From positions 2,418,001-2,482,000 of the forward strand of contig CM065884.1 in the NCBI GenBank assembly GCA_033439255.1: DNA of 64,000 nucleotides, read 5' to 3'. A program made the translations under genes and the position numbers. Position 1 is the stretch's first letter. Each line of letters starts with the position of its first letter. Under the pieces are notes generated by a model, which searched no databases, was not told the origin of the DNA, and worked only from the letters and a program-made list of their open reading frames with translations. This document shows positions 47,801 through 58,245 of the stretch, in pieces. This stretch comes from Hericium rajendrae (lineage: Eukaryota > Basidiomycota > Agaricomycetes > Russulales > Hericiaceae).

Positions 47801-50285
47801 TTCTTTCATTCTCCCATGCCCTCACTCCCCCTCGCCTCTGACTGCCGCCCCTCCCGCATCACCTTGCCCTCCACTGACCTCGCCACCTTGCCATCACGTC
47901 GCTAGCGCCTGGCGCACCGCCTCCAATGGTCACGATCAGTGGAGTGCGCCTGATCGTCCACGACCCGGGATGGGCATGCCAGCACACGCACGTCGCATGT
48001 GGCCCCCTCCATCCGCGTGACCGTCTACGCCATCGTGCCTCCCGCGCATGCCTGCCGCGCTGCGCACGGGCCCGCGACAGCCCTGCATCTCGGTCACGTC
48101 TCTCATCCCTCACGTGTGGACCAGCTGCCTGCCGCGCCTTGTGCACGCTACCGAATGCCCCGCGCATGTCGTTCAGTGCCTCATGCATGGGCCTGCTGCC
48201 GTGTCTCGTGCACGCAGGCCTGACGCATCGCCCATGAGCCTGCAACCACCCAGCACCTCGTGCACGGACCCGCAGCAGCCCGGCACCTCGTGCACGCCTC
48301 GTCCCAGGCCCGCTGCCCCCGACGCTTCGCACACACCTCCCCGCGTGCCTCGCGTCTCCCACGTGCAGGTTGCAGTGTCGCGCACGGGCCCACTGCTGCC
48401 CACGCCTCGTGTGGGTCCCTCGCGCCTCGTGCGGGTTGCCCTCGCCTTGTGTGGGTCGCCCTCACCTCATGCACGTCACCCTCGCCTCGCGCACGTCGCC
48501 GTCGACCTCGTGCACGTCACCATCGCCCTCACACCATCGCCCTCACCCTTGTGCACGTTGTTGTCGCCCTCATGCACGTCGTCTGCCCACACACACGTCA
48601 TCTGCACCATGCGAACATCCTCTGCGCCACGCGAACGGTCCCTGTGCCTCGGGAATGGTCCCCGCGCCACGCGCACGTTCCATTGCGAACGGTCCCCGTG
48701 TTCTGCATCTCCCGCGTGCAGGCTTGCTGCATAACGCAGGCCCGCCCTATCGTGCACGAGCCTCACAGCATGCGACTCTCGTGCACGGGTCCCGGGCTTC
48801 ACGTGCACCATTGCACCTCACGTGCAGTGTTGTGCATACCAGTCACGCCCTTGCGCATGCACGCCTTGTCACACCTCGCAGGCATACATGTAACTTAGTG
48901 TACTTGATTGTTGTAGTAGTTAAATATAATTTAATTTGACCTGTTTTGAGTATAGTATCAATATCATAGACTCTACATTAACTGTAGATATTATAGCAGA
49001 CTAAAGCTCTGTATGGAACATGGTATCTATAGGATACATAGAGGGAGACTAGAAATATATAAGTTACATAGCAGGCATAGTAATGTCCTATTACTATGTA
49101 ATACTATGTACCCATCACCCATGACTATGATAGCTATGATAGCTACCATAGTCCTGTATAGCTGTGTGGCCCAACTACATAGCAGCCATAGCACTATGAT
49201 ACCAGACATAGCATTGGCTGGCAGCTATGTAGATTTCAGATTTTTCAGATGTGTGCTTGTACTCCTCCATCATGGTGATACTTGTTAGCTTCATGTACAT
49301 ATTGAGCTTGGCTTGTTTCTTCCTTTCCTTGTTGACTTCAGAGACAGGGATCACGGTGACATTGTACATGAGTGTCTTGCCCTTGTTGGATGACTTTTTT
49401 GCTGCTGTGAGACCTGAGCAACTTGAATGGTGCAAGCATATATACATGTCTACTTACCTTTCTTCTTAGCTACTGGAGGCCGTGGGCTTGGAGGATTGCT
49501 AATGAGTTCGATGTCACTGTCTGCCTTGAGCTTGCCAGAGGCTAAGATCTTAGCCAAAGTGAGAGGGAAAAGAGTCTCAGATTCACTTGGAGGATAGGAA
49601 AGAGCATCAGAGTGGTTAGATATCAGTTCATCCTGCTCTGATGAGGGCTCAGGGCTTTCAGACATTATATATGGCACATAGGATAGTGGCAAGAGGCAGG
49701 ATGCACATCGCATTGTGTCGAAAGCCCGATTTGGTGAAGTTGCGATGACACCATGAGAATTCTCACCACGGCGTGACCTGTCATCCTTTCTGCAAATGGC
49801 TGTAATAGCAGACTTTACATTCTGTATAGATTCTTTTTGAGCTTTTGTGTTCTGAAAATCAGAAATGACTTTCTAATAGTGTGAGAAGCATGTTTGAAGG
49901 AAGATTCAAAGTACAAGGAGATATTCACTACAAGTTTTCAGTACAGTCTGATTTGACATCTTAGGCATCAGCTTATATTTTATAGATTAGTGGAATATCT
50001 TGAATTAAATGCCACAGAAAATGCTGCAATATTGATAATTCTCCATAACAATAAACACATGAGAAAAACCAAAGAATATCATAAGTCTTCCTAGAGAAAA
50101 GATCTTGAAAGAATATTGAAAGAAGACTCAATAATGTCTGTCTCAGAACAGACAATGAAGTTTTCTCAGATAATCTCAGATCTTCCTCCAATTTTCTCTG
50201 ACATTATATCTAGTGCTGTTTTAACATCTTTGCTCCAATATTCTTCACATATTCTTCGGCATAAAATTGGGCTATTCCCACAGTG

Positions 50286-51968
50286 TAAATGGGTCAGGTT
50301 TGACAAAAATGGCGACTTGGACACATTTTTGCACCCTCCCTTTTGCGTGAAAAATCTCATTTTTCGCCAGCAGGCAGTTTCACATCAGGACCACGTTCCT
50401 GTCAGAAATCGCTATGGTAGAGTGAGTATCAAGTGACTTGCACCATGGATGATGTCCGGAGACAGTCGCCAGGCATCTCGGGCGAGGGTCGGACTGTTAG
50501 GACCCTGACATAAGCTGACTAAGTACGTGTCCCATTGGGATCTAAGGATAGCATAGTGTCGACAGGACATGGCGGGTTGGCAGGGGTGCTGACTAATAGC
50601 ATGTCCCGGGACACGATGCAGGCACGTGAGGTGGCAGCAGATCGGGGAGGCATCGGGCGACGTCTGCAACAGCGACCGAGGTGACGGGGGCGTATCAGAG
50701 ACAGCGGAGATGACCGGCAGACCTGCACACCAAGGCGGGGGGTGAGAAATAAATTTTGATGGATTTTAGCACCACCAGGAATGCTGGTATCGACTGCCCG
50801 ATGCAGATGTGTGTCCTGATGACACCAGAAATCGAGTTTTCAATGGGACATGCTCCTCTGCCAGCGGAAGGTGCCGGCTCAGCCAAAAGAGCATGTCCCG
50901 TGAAAGCTTAAGGTGCTATATTTTCAACAGGACATGCTCAGCAACGTGTCAAACATGCCGAGTGCAGTTTTCGACGTGATGCGGGCATGAACTTAGGTAA
51001 ATGGATCAGGTTCGGCAAAAATGATGACTCAGACACATTTTCGTGCCCTCCCCTTTGCGCGAAAAATCCCATTTTTCGCCAGCAGGCAGTTGTACATCGG
51101 GACCACGTTCATGCCAAAAATCGCGGTGGCAGAGCGAGTATCGAGCGACTTGCGCCGCGGACGATGTCCGGCGGCAGTCGCCGGGCATCTCGGGCGAGGG
51201 TCGGACTAGGGTTAGGACCCTGACATAAGCTGACTAAGTGCGTGTCCCGTTGCAATCTAAACATAGCTTAGTGTTCATGGGACACGAAGGGTTGGCGGGG
51301 GCGCTGACTAACAGCGTGTCCCGGGACACGATGCGGCACGTGATGCCGCGGCGGGTCGGGGAGGCGTCGGGCGACGCTCGCGACGGCGACCGAGGCGGCG
51401 GGCACACGTCGGGGACGGCGAGGACGACCGAGGGACCCGCGCACCGAGGCGACGGGGCGGGAAATGAATTTTGATGGATTTTAGCGCCGCGGGGGACGCC
51501 GGAATCGACTGCCCAATGTGGCTGCGTGTCCCAAGGGCACGAGAAATCGAGTTTTTCATGGGACACGATCCCCTGCCAGCGGAAGGCGCCGGGCCAGCCA
51601 AAATAGCATGTCCCATGGATGCCTAAAGTCCTGTTTTTTCTCTGGGACACGCTCGGCAGCGTGCGGAGCAGGGTTCTCGACGTGATGCGGGCAGGAACTT
51701 AGGTAAAAGGGCCAGATTCGGCAAAAATGGCGACTCGGACGCGTTTTCGCGCCCTCCCCTTTGCGTGAAAAATCTCATTTTTCGCCCGCACGTAGCTACC
51801 TATCGGGTCCATGTCCCTGCCAAAAATCGCGGTGGAAGAGGGAGTATCGAGCGACTTGCGCCGTGGACGACGTCCGGAGGCGGTCGCCGGGCATCTCGGG
51901 CGAGGGTCGGACTAGGGTTAGGACCCTGACTAAGCTGACTCACACCGTGTCCCAGCGCGTTCTAAACA
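50286..51968 (+). repeat. tandem array of the 0.7-kb repeat (one partial and two whole units)
   Basis: The units are the tail of the interrupted unit (50286 to about 50547), then 50556-51263 and 51272-51968, separated by an 8-bp TAGCTTAG-like spacer. Each unit contains many GGGACACG/CGTGTCCC words in both orientations, a GGGTTAGGACCCTGAC block and a conserved AATGAATTTTGATGGATTTTA segment. The last unit is GC-rich and may be the youngest. The middle unit shows many CG-to-TG/CA changes. Frames of up to 138 codons are side effects of composition. Confidence 0.85.
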
Positions 51969-52171
51969 TAGCTTTGTGCGATCGGCCGCAAATCCGGATC
52001 TCGGGTAACCGGAGATCCCGAAATATCGGTGGCAGCACCCGATCAGATGGCTGGCAGTGTAGACTTCACAGATGAGTAAGACGATTTGACTGATTGTTTA
52101 CAGGAGACGCGGTCCATAACCAGATGGACGTCGCTCGGTGAAACTTGGGACATAGGACCTACAAGTTATCC

Positions 52172-53270
52172 ATGTCTGCCGCTCTTTATCCCCTCGCCTC
52201 ATGCTCGCAGACCGAGAGAACGCCATCACGAGAAGATGGGATGCCAATCGATCTGGAGGAGGACCTGCGAGCCTACGGATGTAAGCTTATACATCAAGCT
52301 GGCATATTGCTCCAACAGTACGCAGCCTTGTTATTTCAGCGTAAAGGGAAAATTAACCTGGAATTAGAAAGCAAGTTGCTGTAGCTACTGCTCAGATACT
52401 CTTTCAACGGTTTTTCTATGTCAGTTCCATGACGCAGTATGGCATTGCAGTATGTCATCTCTTTCTCTTTCTCTTTCTCTTTTTCTTTCTCTCTTTCTCT
52501 TTTTTTTTCTTTTCTCTCTGTCTTTCTTCCTTAAACATTGTTATTTGAGTATGCAATCTTAATCCAAATCGACTTGCACAGGATATTGGAATGGGCGCTT
52601 TGTATCTTGCTTCAAAACTCGAGGAATGTGTCATACGCATGCGGGACCTTGTCAACGTCTATGATGTTCTCTTGCAGAAGGCAGCACATCCTGCGATATG
52701 GACTTCACACCCCCCTTCAAACTTCAAATATGTGCCCATGTCTTACTTTGGAAGCACGTTTTATGATCTCAAGGATGCGCTTGTTGTCGCAGAAATGCAC
52801 ATTCTCAAGCGCTTAGGCTTCAACGTCCGTGTGGTGCTGCCTTACGGGCCTGGTGAACTACATGAGGCTTCTTGGGCTTATTGCGCGAGAAGATGCTGTA
52901 ACAAGGGCGTGGGGGTACCTCAATGATGCGTGTGTATTGCATTTTTCTATGCTGTTGGACATCATTGAAGATATAGGAAAGCCTTCAAACACCAGTGTAT
53001 GCGTTGTATGCAGTTCCAACCATAGTCAGCGCGGCCATCCTTCTCACTACACGTCATCTTGGTATTTCTCTTCCATCCTCATCATCGAATCCTTGGTGGG
53101 AGCTATTTGACGCAGAGTGGAACGATGTGTGGTGTGTATGTGGATATATCATGCGATTGTACCGACGCCGCAATCTCGATAAAATGAAGGAAGTAGCTGG
53201 TATGGTGGGGAAGAAGGAGGTGCGAAAGTGGATTGGGCAGGTAGACATCAATGCATCTACCCGGGCTTAG
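52172..53270 (+). CDS. cyclin L-type cyclin, with a one-base frameshift
   Basis: Cyclin L partners CDK10/11-type kinases and links transcription with pre-mRNA splicing. Exons are 52172-52317, 52368-52449, 52582-52929 and 52982-53270; the second intron carries a long CTTT tract. The reading is MSAALYPLASC, DLEEDLRAYGCKLIHQAGIL, QKQVAVATAQILFQRFFYVS, DIGMGALYLASKLEE, YVPMSYFGSTFYDLKDALVV and ILKRLGFNVRVVLPYG. Then the frame shifts: LVNYMRLLGLIAREDAVTRA and WGYLNDA follow in another frame. The total of 865 bp is one base too many, and TACGGGCCTG (52843-52852) would read correctly with two Gs instead of three. The second half ends LQTPVYALYAVPTIVSAAIL to KKEVRKWIGQ and stop 53270. It is either a young pseudogene or an assembly error. 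Confidence 0.88.
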
Positions 53271-53442
53271 GCCAGTGAATAAATATCAGATACTGTTTGC
53301 TCCGGAAGGCTAGACAAGCATCTGGATACATTGACATGGTCAGAGCTTGCTCAAATGTGTGATGAGGACATCTAGACTAGCAAAGAGAAGACCTCGCAAT
53401 GCCATTGCCACGGAACAACTCTTTCCAGACCCCTCTTTTGAG

Positions 53443-53627
53443 ATGGCCGATTGTGACGACTATTTCGCTTGTCCGTGTGCGGGTGGCCGTTCATGGTGGT
53501 CAAAGTGCCAGAGGAGCCGGTTGCAATTGATTTCCGTACGCGGTTCCAGAAGAGAGTCAAACTAGTACAAGAAAAGGAGCCCGAGCAACTCGAGGCCAAT
53601 GCAGACATGACATCCATGACAGCCTGA
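53443..53627 (+). CDS. coding-like exon of unknown gene
   Basis: The last part (about 53490-53627) reads VVKVPEEPVAIDFRTRFQKR and VKLVQEKEPEQLEANADM, then stop TGA 53625-53627. It is charged, helical and protein-like. An ATG at 53443 (MADCDDYFA) could begin the gene if a short intron joins the two frames, but no convincing splice pair was found. No family is recognised, and the opposite strand has a competing frame. Confidence 0.3.
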
Positions 53628-54584
53628 TCTCTGCCGGTTTACTTGAACGGGATCTCAGACGTCGGACTAGTGCACATTGCACTTCGAGTGCTAGGGAAGA
53701 AAGGTACGTTATAAGTACTTATGTCAAGTAATGAAATATCTATGGTGCGGAAACCCGTAGGCCGCTACTTTCCGTAGGCCCACACGCGCGCGAGGACTTG
53801 ATCGGTCTCCCGCTGTATAGGGAGTGCTTATTGTAAGTCAGCCCGGCCTTGGGATCTCAAAAGTCTCTTAGCCATGGTGTACCGTATACGTCACACTGGG
53901 TGCAAACCCCGATAACGCGGACCATGTTTGTGAGAAAATATGGAAAGAGTATAGCACTAAGTTACCGATTTGTGCGAGAAATATAAAATTTATCCTGAAT
54001 ACCATTCAAGTTTACGTATTCCGAGCCCGTAACCCATTGGAGAATTTTGAATACAAACGTCGTACGTTCTTTATAATCGTGTTTATGTTAAAGATATGTG
54101 GATCATGTAGAATTTTTTGTCATGCTATTAACAACTCTTCCTTAATGTCCGCACCTATATGTCGAAGGTGGTTTGGACACTTTTCCCAAGTCCTGCTCCG
54201 ATTAAGTACGTTGAGATCGGCAGTACTACTTTTTTCATATTTCTTACAGTCTAGCCCGGTTTTGCACCCTGTGTCATCCACGTCACTGATCAGTCATCAG
54301 AATGAAGCTGCAGGATGATCCGTGAGGTCAACTTCCTCTGTACCCTTTGCATATTCGACAGTGCATAATCCTAGCAAATTCAGAATATAGTCTATGCGGT
54401 AGCAATACATGTTCAAGGAGATAAAAGGTCGGCTGTTCCAGGACTGGCTCATTCTCCAGCATTTCATTCATGATATTATGAGCAGAACAAAAAATTTTAT
54501 ATAATACTCAATTTGATTTGCGGTACATCAAGACAACAATTTAAAAGGGGCTTTTCGTGCTGATTTTTCATCTCTGATGAAATC
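53628..54584. other. intergenic region between cyclin locus and PDX1 3' end
   Basis: No gene motif is seen. A stretch near 53740-53830 is GC-rich and includes two nearly adjacent CCGTAGGCC words. It holds the 3' flank of PDX1. Confidence 0.45.
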
Positions 54585-56209
54585 CTACCAACCACGACCC
54601 GCCATGCGACCGCCCTGAAGATTTGCATCGCTACCTCAACGACAAAATTAGACACTGCAAAGAGAACAGAAAAACAGCTGCACGGACATAGAAAGGCCGA
54701 CCATGGGCGCACCCAGATCCTCCGATATCTGTCTCATAGTCAGTTTCTGAGTAGCATGAAAAGTTTCCGACGTTTCGCCTGCACACCTCAGCGAGAATTT
54801 TGGGATTGTTGTAATGCGTAACCTAGCGAGAGTATCAACATAAACATCCAGAAGGTTAATCATTCCACGTACGGCTTGGACGATCGCTCGCGCACGTTTC
54901 GCAGGATCGCCAGACTGAAATCAAAAATGGCTGAGGGGGTATCAAGGCAAATTGCGTATATGAACATACGTGGAAGATGCCTGAGCCTACGAACACTATG
55001 TCGCTTTTATTGTTAGCTAGGAAGACAATGTACGGACAATTATTGCTACTTTACCTCCGTCACAGCCCAACTGCATCATCAGAGCGGCGTCAGCTATAAA
55101 TGAAGTGTTGACTATGATTATTGCAGTTAGGAATGATAAACAGACGAACCAGGTGTTGCGATGCCTCCGGCAGCGAAGTTTACGACAGGCAAACGCTTCA
55201 ATCGCGCAGTTTCCTTCAAGAGATGGAAAGGTGCTTGAATTTCCTTGGCATAGGCGAACAGCTCTTCTTCGCTCATCACTGATGCCTTGCGAATCTCGCT
55301 GGCAACAGCGCGCTGGTGGCGGACTGCCTCCACAACATTGCCAGTACCGGCTTCACCTTTTGTACGGATGAATGCGGCCCCTTCTGAGATGCGACGAAGA
55401 GCCTCGCCGAGATTGCGTGACCCACAAACAAATGGCATCTTGAACGCATGCTTATTGATATGATGTTCGTCGTCTGCAGGGGTCAGGACCTCAGATTCAT
55501 CGATATAATCGATCCCAATGCTTTGCAATATCTTTTTAGGGTGCAAATCAGAAAAAGAGACGGAGACGGGATGTGCAGAACATACTTGGGCCTCCACGAA
55601 ATGTCCGATGCGCACTTTAGCCATGACAGGGATTGTCACCGCCGCGACAATTTGTTTGATCATGTGTGGGTCACTCTACCAGACGAACATTAGTTGATCC
55701 TGCCGAAGGCCCAATCTATACTCGATGCTATACCATTCTGGCAACACCACCCTGCGCGCGAATGTCGGCGGGTACTCGTTCGAGGGCCATGACCGCACAA
55801 GCGCCAGCCTCTTCAGCTATCCGCGCCTGAGACGTAGGCCAGTGAAACATAATCAGGGAACCGGATTTTCACTCAGAACATTGTAGCATGCCAACGCACC
55901 TGCTCCGGAGTAGTTACATCCATGATAACACCACCCTAGAAGAACGATACACGATTCAATAGAGAAGAGACAATTGCGGCTGCTCCATTCACCTTCAACA
56001 TCTGAGCAAGACCTGACTTGACCTATTCAACACAATAAGGCGTTACCCGGAAGAATAAAGAATGCGAAAAGGGTGGAAGCAGAACATACACCGAACGTTC
56101 CCAAGTTGCTGCTTCCGCCGTCTTTACCCTGGACGCGGGTTGGCGCACCAACAGCAGAGCTCGCAGAACTTGCTGCAACTTGTGGAGGAGTTTGTATAGG
56201 CGTCGACAT
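54585..56209 (-). CDS. pyridoxal 5'-phosphate synthase, PDX1/SNZ subunit
   Basis: PDX1 makes pyridoxal 5'-phosphate from ribose 5-phosphate, glyceraldehyde 3-phosphate and ammonia supplied by the glutaminase PDX2/SNO. I read twelve exons: 56090-56209, 55993-56022, 55900-55935, 55734-55826, 55586-55675, 55150-55531, 55055-55093, 54970-54995, 54873-54914, 54787-54822, 54688-54728 and 54585-54630. They total 981 bp, or 326 aa. Key parts are [12 protein letters not shown] (catalytic Asp), [13 protein letters not shown] (Lys that forms the sugar imine), [12 protein letters not shown] (second Lys), [27 protein letters not shown] and the C-terminal GGRMAGRGW. The last 57-bp intron uses GTCCGT; reading through it would give a wrong tail (VQLFFC). 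All junctions keep phase, so the gene looks functional. Eight exons are under 50 bp. Confidence 0.96.
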
Positions 56210-56941
56210 GATAGGGAGTAAGTAGACTGGACGAGTGAAATAAGGATTCACAGGCAAGATAAACTCAGTGAGTACTAGTGACTCGAGAGGCTCCGAGACA
56301 GTCGGATAGGCGACTCAAAGATGTTTGACATATTACATAAGCACATTCGACTCCACGGGCCGCCTCTGGAGCGGCTTCGTTCAGGACCCCCGCAAATTCC
56401 GGCAAGTCGAGTTAAGTATAGGTGGGCATTCTTAGTTTGGACCGAAAAAGAATTAATTAATTTGAAAAGAATTAAGTAACGATAGCGCCGGCTTCGCGGC
56501 AAGGCCCACTACCCTCAGTTGGAACTTGGAAAGTGGCAGACAGAGATTATGCTGATGCAATTTTTCATTTGAAAGAGGCTAATGTTCGATACATTGGAGA
56601 ATGTAGGCCAGTCACAATACTCGCATGAAATCCATTCCTTGCAAAGTGATGTGACATCAGCAACATCAATTTGAATATATTTTGTGAGGACATTGTGCAC
56701 ATCAGCACATAGCAAGGCAAGAAGAGTCTAAAGCAGAGTTCAGACTAGTGCACAGCCATCAAAGTTTAAATCTCCTGCAAAAAGTGAAAACACATTTAGC
56801 ATCCCTATAGACCCACTATCTTAAAAAATAGCAGGGATCAATTCAAGGCAGCATGCCTTGCAAGTAAGGCTCTAACTATTTTGTTTATCTACTGTGTAAA
56901 AATGATTTTTACTGTTTTTTTTTTTTTTAATTACTATCTAT
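56210..56941. other. PDX1 promoter region and spacer
   Basis: The start of the region must hold the PDX1 promoter. No TATA box or other gene is clear, and a long T run at about 56914-56928 precedes the repeat cluster. Confidence 0.45.
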
Positions 56942-57035
56942 CATCAGGAACCTTGACAACTTTCTGATTGACCTGCAGTGTCTGACAGAATCTGGTGCAA
57001 GTCAAATTAGATGTATCAGACAGTTTCAGAGAGCT
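56942..57035 (+). mobile_element. left end of a CATCAGG-type MITE
   Basis: The sequence CATCAGGAACCTTGACAACT and the following TTGACCTGCAGTGTCTGACAG closely match the left end of the element at 58246. The other half is absent, and R-type arm sequence follows directly, which suggests interruption or deletion. Confidence 0.65.
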
Positions 57036-57040
57036 ATGTA

Positions 57041-58193
57041 TATCAAGAAGAGAAGATGTAGTATGTATATTTGACATAGCTTTGATAGTTAAGATAGTAT
57101 ACATATAGTCCATAGCTAATGTAGCTATCCTTGTATGCTATGATAACTATGATAACTGCACCTTTGAGCTATGGTAGCTATGATAGCTATGATAGCTCTA
57201 TATAGATGACCCTGCATCTATGGCTAGGCTATACATAAAAGGACACTGCTATGAACCTATCAAAGCTATATAGCTGACATAGCTCTATATAACAGTGATA
57301 ATTTTTTCAGATGCTGTCTTGACTGTTGTTAGAAGGAGGAGTAAAGCAAGGAGAGCAAGGGGAACCAGAGAAGGACAGAGTGAGCAAGGGAGGAGGTGAA
57401 GACTGAGCAAATGAGATGTCTTGATGTGAGTTGGCCACCGAACGAGTAAGTCAAAGTTTCTCATAATGTAGCAAATCAAATAAAATCTGTATAATTACAA
57501 AACAAAACATAATATTGTAGAATAGTAATCTACATAGATTGAATGAGCTGAATATCTACATAATGTAGCACACAAGACTGAATGGCAGAGTCAAAGTTAT
57601 CATGTCTGCTACTTAGCCTCTAACACGGCACTCGGCAATGCCTAGTAGACATGATTCTTGGCTTCGCTCAGAATTTGTATATAAAGCTTGCATGATGCAC
57701 GTTACCTTTTGCTTTTTACCCCCACCATGTCTTGCCATGTTGACACTTTGTCGTCGTCATTTGCTTGCTTATCACTGTTGCTTGCTTGCTCGTTGCTGCT
57801 ATCTCTAAGGAAAGCTTTTATTCTTTCTCTTCATCAGGTAAATCTGTTTTTTACATAGCTTCCAGCCAATGATATGACTCTTATGATAGTACTATGAACC
57901 CTATGTATTTTGACAGCACAGCTATACTTGGGGAAAGTGGGCCGATGCTTCACACGGCAAGACAATTCCTTTTTTTTATTAGTTACATTTAACTTGGAAG
58001 AAGAGGGGTGATGCTTCACATAACAAGATGATTTTTTTCAATTGTTAGTTATATTTAGAATAGTGTATAAATGAGTAAAGTCTTACTGGTCAGATTGATT
58101 ATAAATTGTGGCTCAATTACATAGCAGCTATAGCACTATGAAACTAGGCATAGCGTTGGCTAGCAGCTATGTAGATTTTACATTTTTGAGATG
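57041..58193 (-). mobile_element. R-family element, rearranged and shortened copy
   Basis: The stretch 57120-57313 matches an inverted R left arm and ends ATTTTTTCAGATG. 57420-57445 carries the exon motif inverted (GGCCACCGAAC), and 57678-57685 a plus-strand TATA box followed by GCTTGCATGATGCACG as in copy 1. 58087-58193 is about 87% identical by eye to the right end of copy 2 (CAGCTATGTAGATTT). The GC-rich core, intron and hairpin are missing. The order and orientation of parts do not match one simple copy, so recombination between copies is likely. Confidence 0.6.
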
Positions 58194-58245
58194 GCTGCAC
58201 ATCTATGCTCATATATGCTGCTACACTGTTAAGTTATATATACTA

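Larger units (their letters stand above)
45881..49251 (+). mobile_element. R-family element, full-length copy 2 (3.37 kb)
   Basis: The ends are CATCTGAAAAATTTGCC on the left and CATCTGAAAAATCTG inward from the right. TG sits at 45879-45880 and 49252-49253. The left arm has CTATAG-rich repeats to about 46.25 kb and then (ATAAG)n at 46.42-46.50 kb. The TATA box on minus is at 46831-46839, TTCGGTGGCTGAA at 47077-47089, the intron at 47725-47770 and the hairpin at 47765-47800. The GC-rich degenerate repeat core spans 47.8-48.9 kb, followed by the right arm. The element lies inside a coding exon of the passenger gene, and deleting it with one TG restores EEYKHMLLEKI. Confidence 0.88.
44636..49713 (-). 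pseudogene. SAM-like passenger gene of the composite element, split by R copy 2
   Basis: The minus reading starts MRCASCLLPLSYVPYIMSES at 49713 and continues with an acidic Ser/Pro-rich front. After a ~45-bp intron comes LTAAKKSSNKGKTLMYNVTV, ending EEYKH at the R insertion (49252). It resumes at 45880 as MLLEKISVWLERQDIILDDY. Later exons give a Cys-rich block (WTCQKPGCPTPGCCFV, then GMNHIDVWASAL), a linker, and a C-terminal SAM-like fold (MTVAEFCEAYHLLTSVGDLL, SLDNLHSMGFKMGAIAEMRV) ending near 44636. One in-frame TGA lies at 45538-45540. I know this protein type only as an uncharacterised companion of basidiomycete transposases. The Cys block and SAM fold suggest DNA or protein binding. Confidence 0.65.
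41090..50285. mobile_element. 9.2-kb composite DNA transposon with long terminal inverted repeats
   Basis: The ends read CACTGCAGGCATAGCCC (left) and CACTGTGGGAATAGCCC (right, inward). TAA lies on both sides (41087-41089 and 50286-50288). Undisturbed copies of the host repeat (for example 50988-51003) have a single GGTAAATGG, so the empty site is known. The terminal inverted repeats are about 565 bp: left 41090-41572 plus 43233-43305, right 49722-50285. Between them are an IS630-like transposase pseudogene (plus) and a SAM-like passenger gene (minus), facing each other. CACTG ends with a 3-bp duplication recall the CACTA superfamily, while the enzyme inside is IS630/Tc1-like. If the true duplication is only TA, an IS630-type element would fit. 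Nested inside are a 1.66-kb TA element and R copy 2. Confidence 0.85.

Noticed and set aside
52086-52367. 93-codon frame upstream of cyclin L as a separate gene
   Set aside because: It overlaps cyclin exon 1 in another frame and has no motif.
54648-54863. PDX1 ending in the frame [11 protein letters not shown]
   Set aside because: This reads through a 57-bp intron. Splicing 54688 to 54630 gives the conserved [10 protein letters not shown]-terminus and keeps phase.
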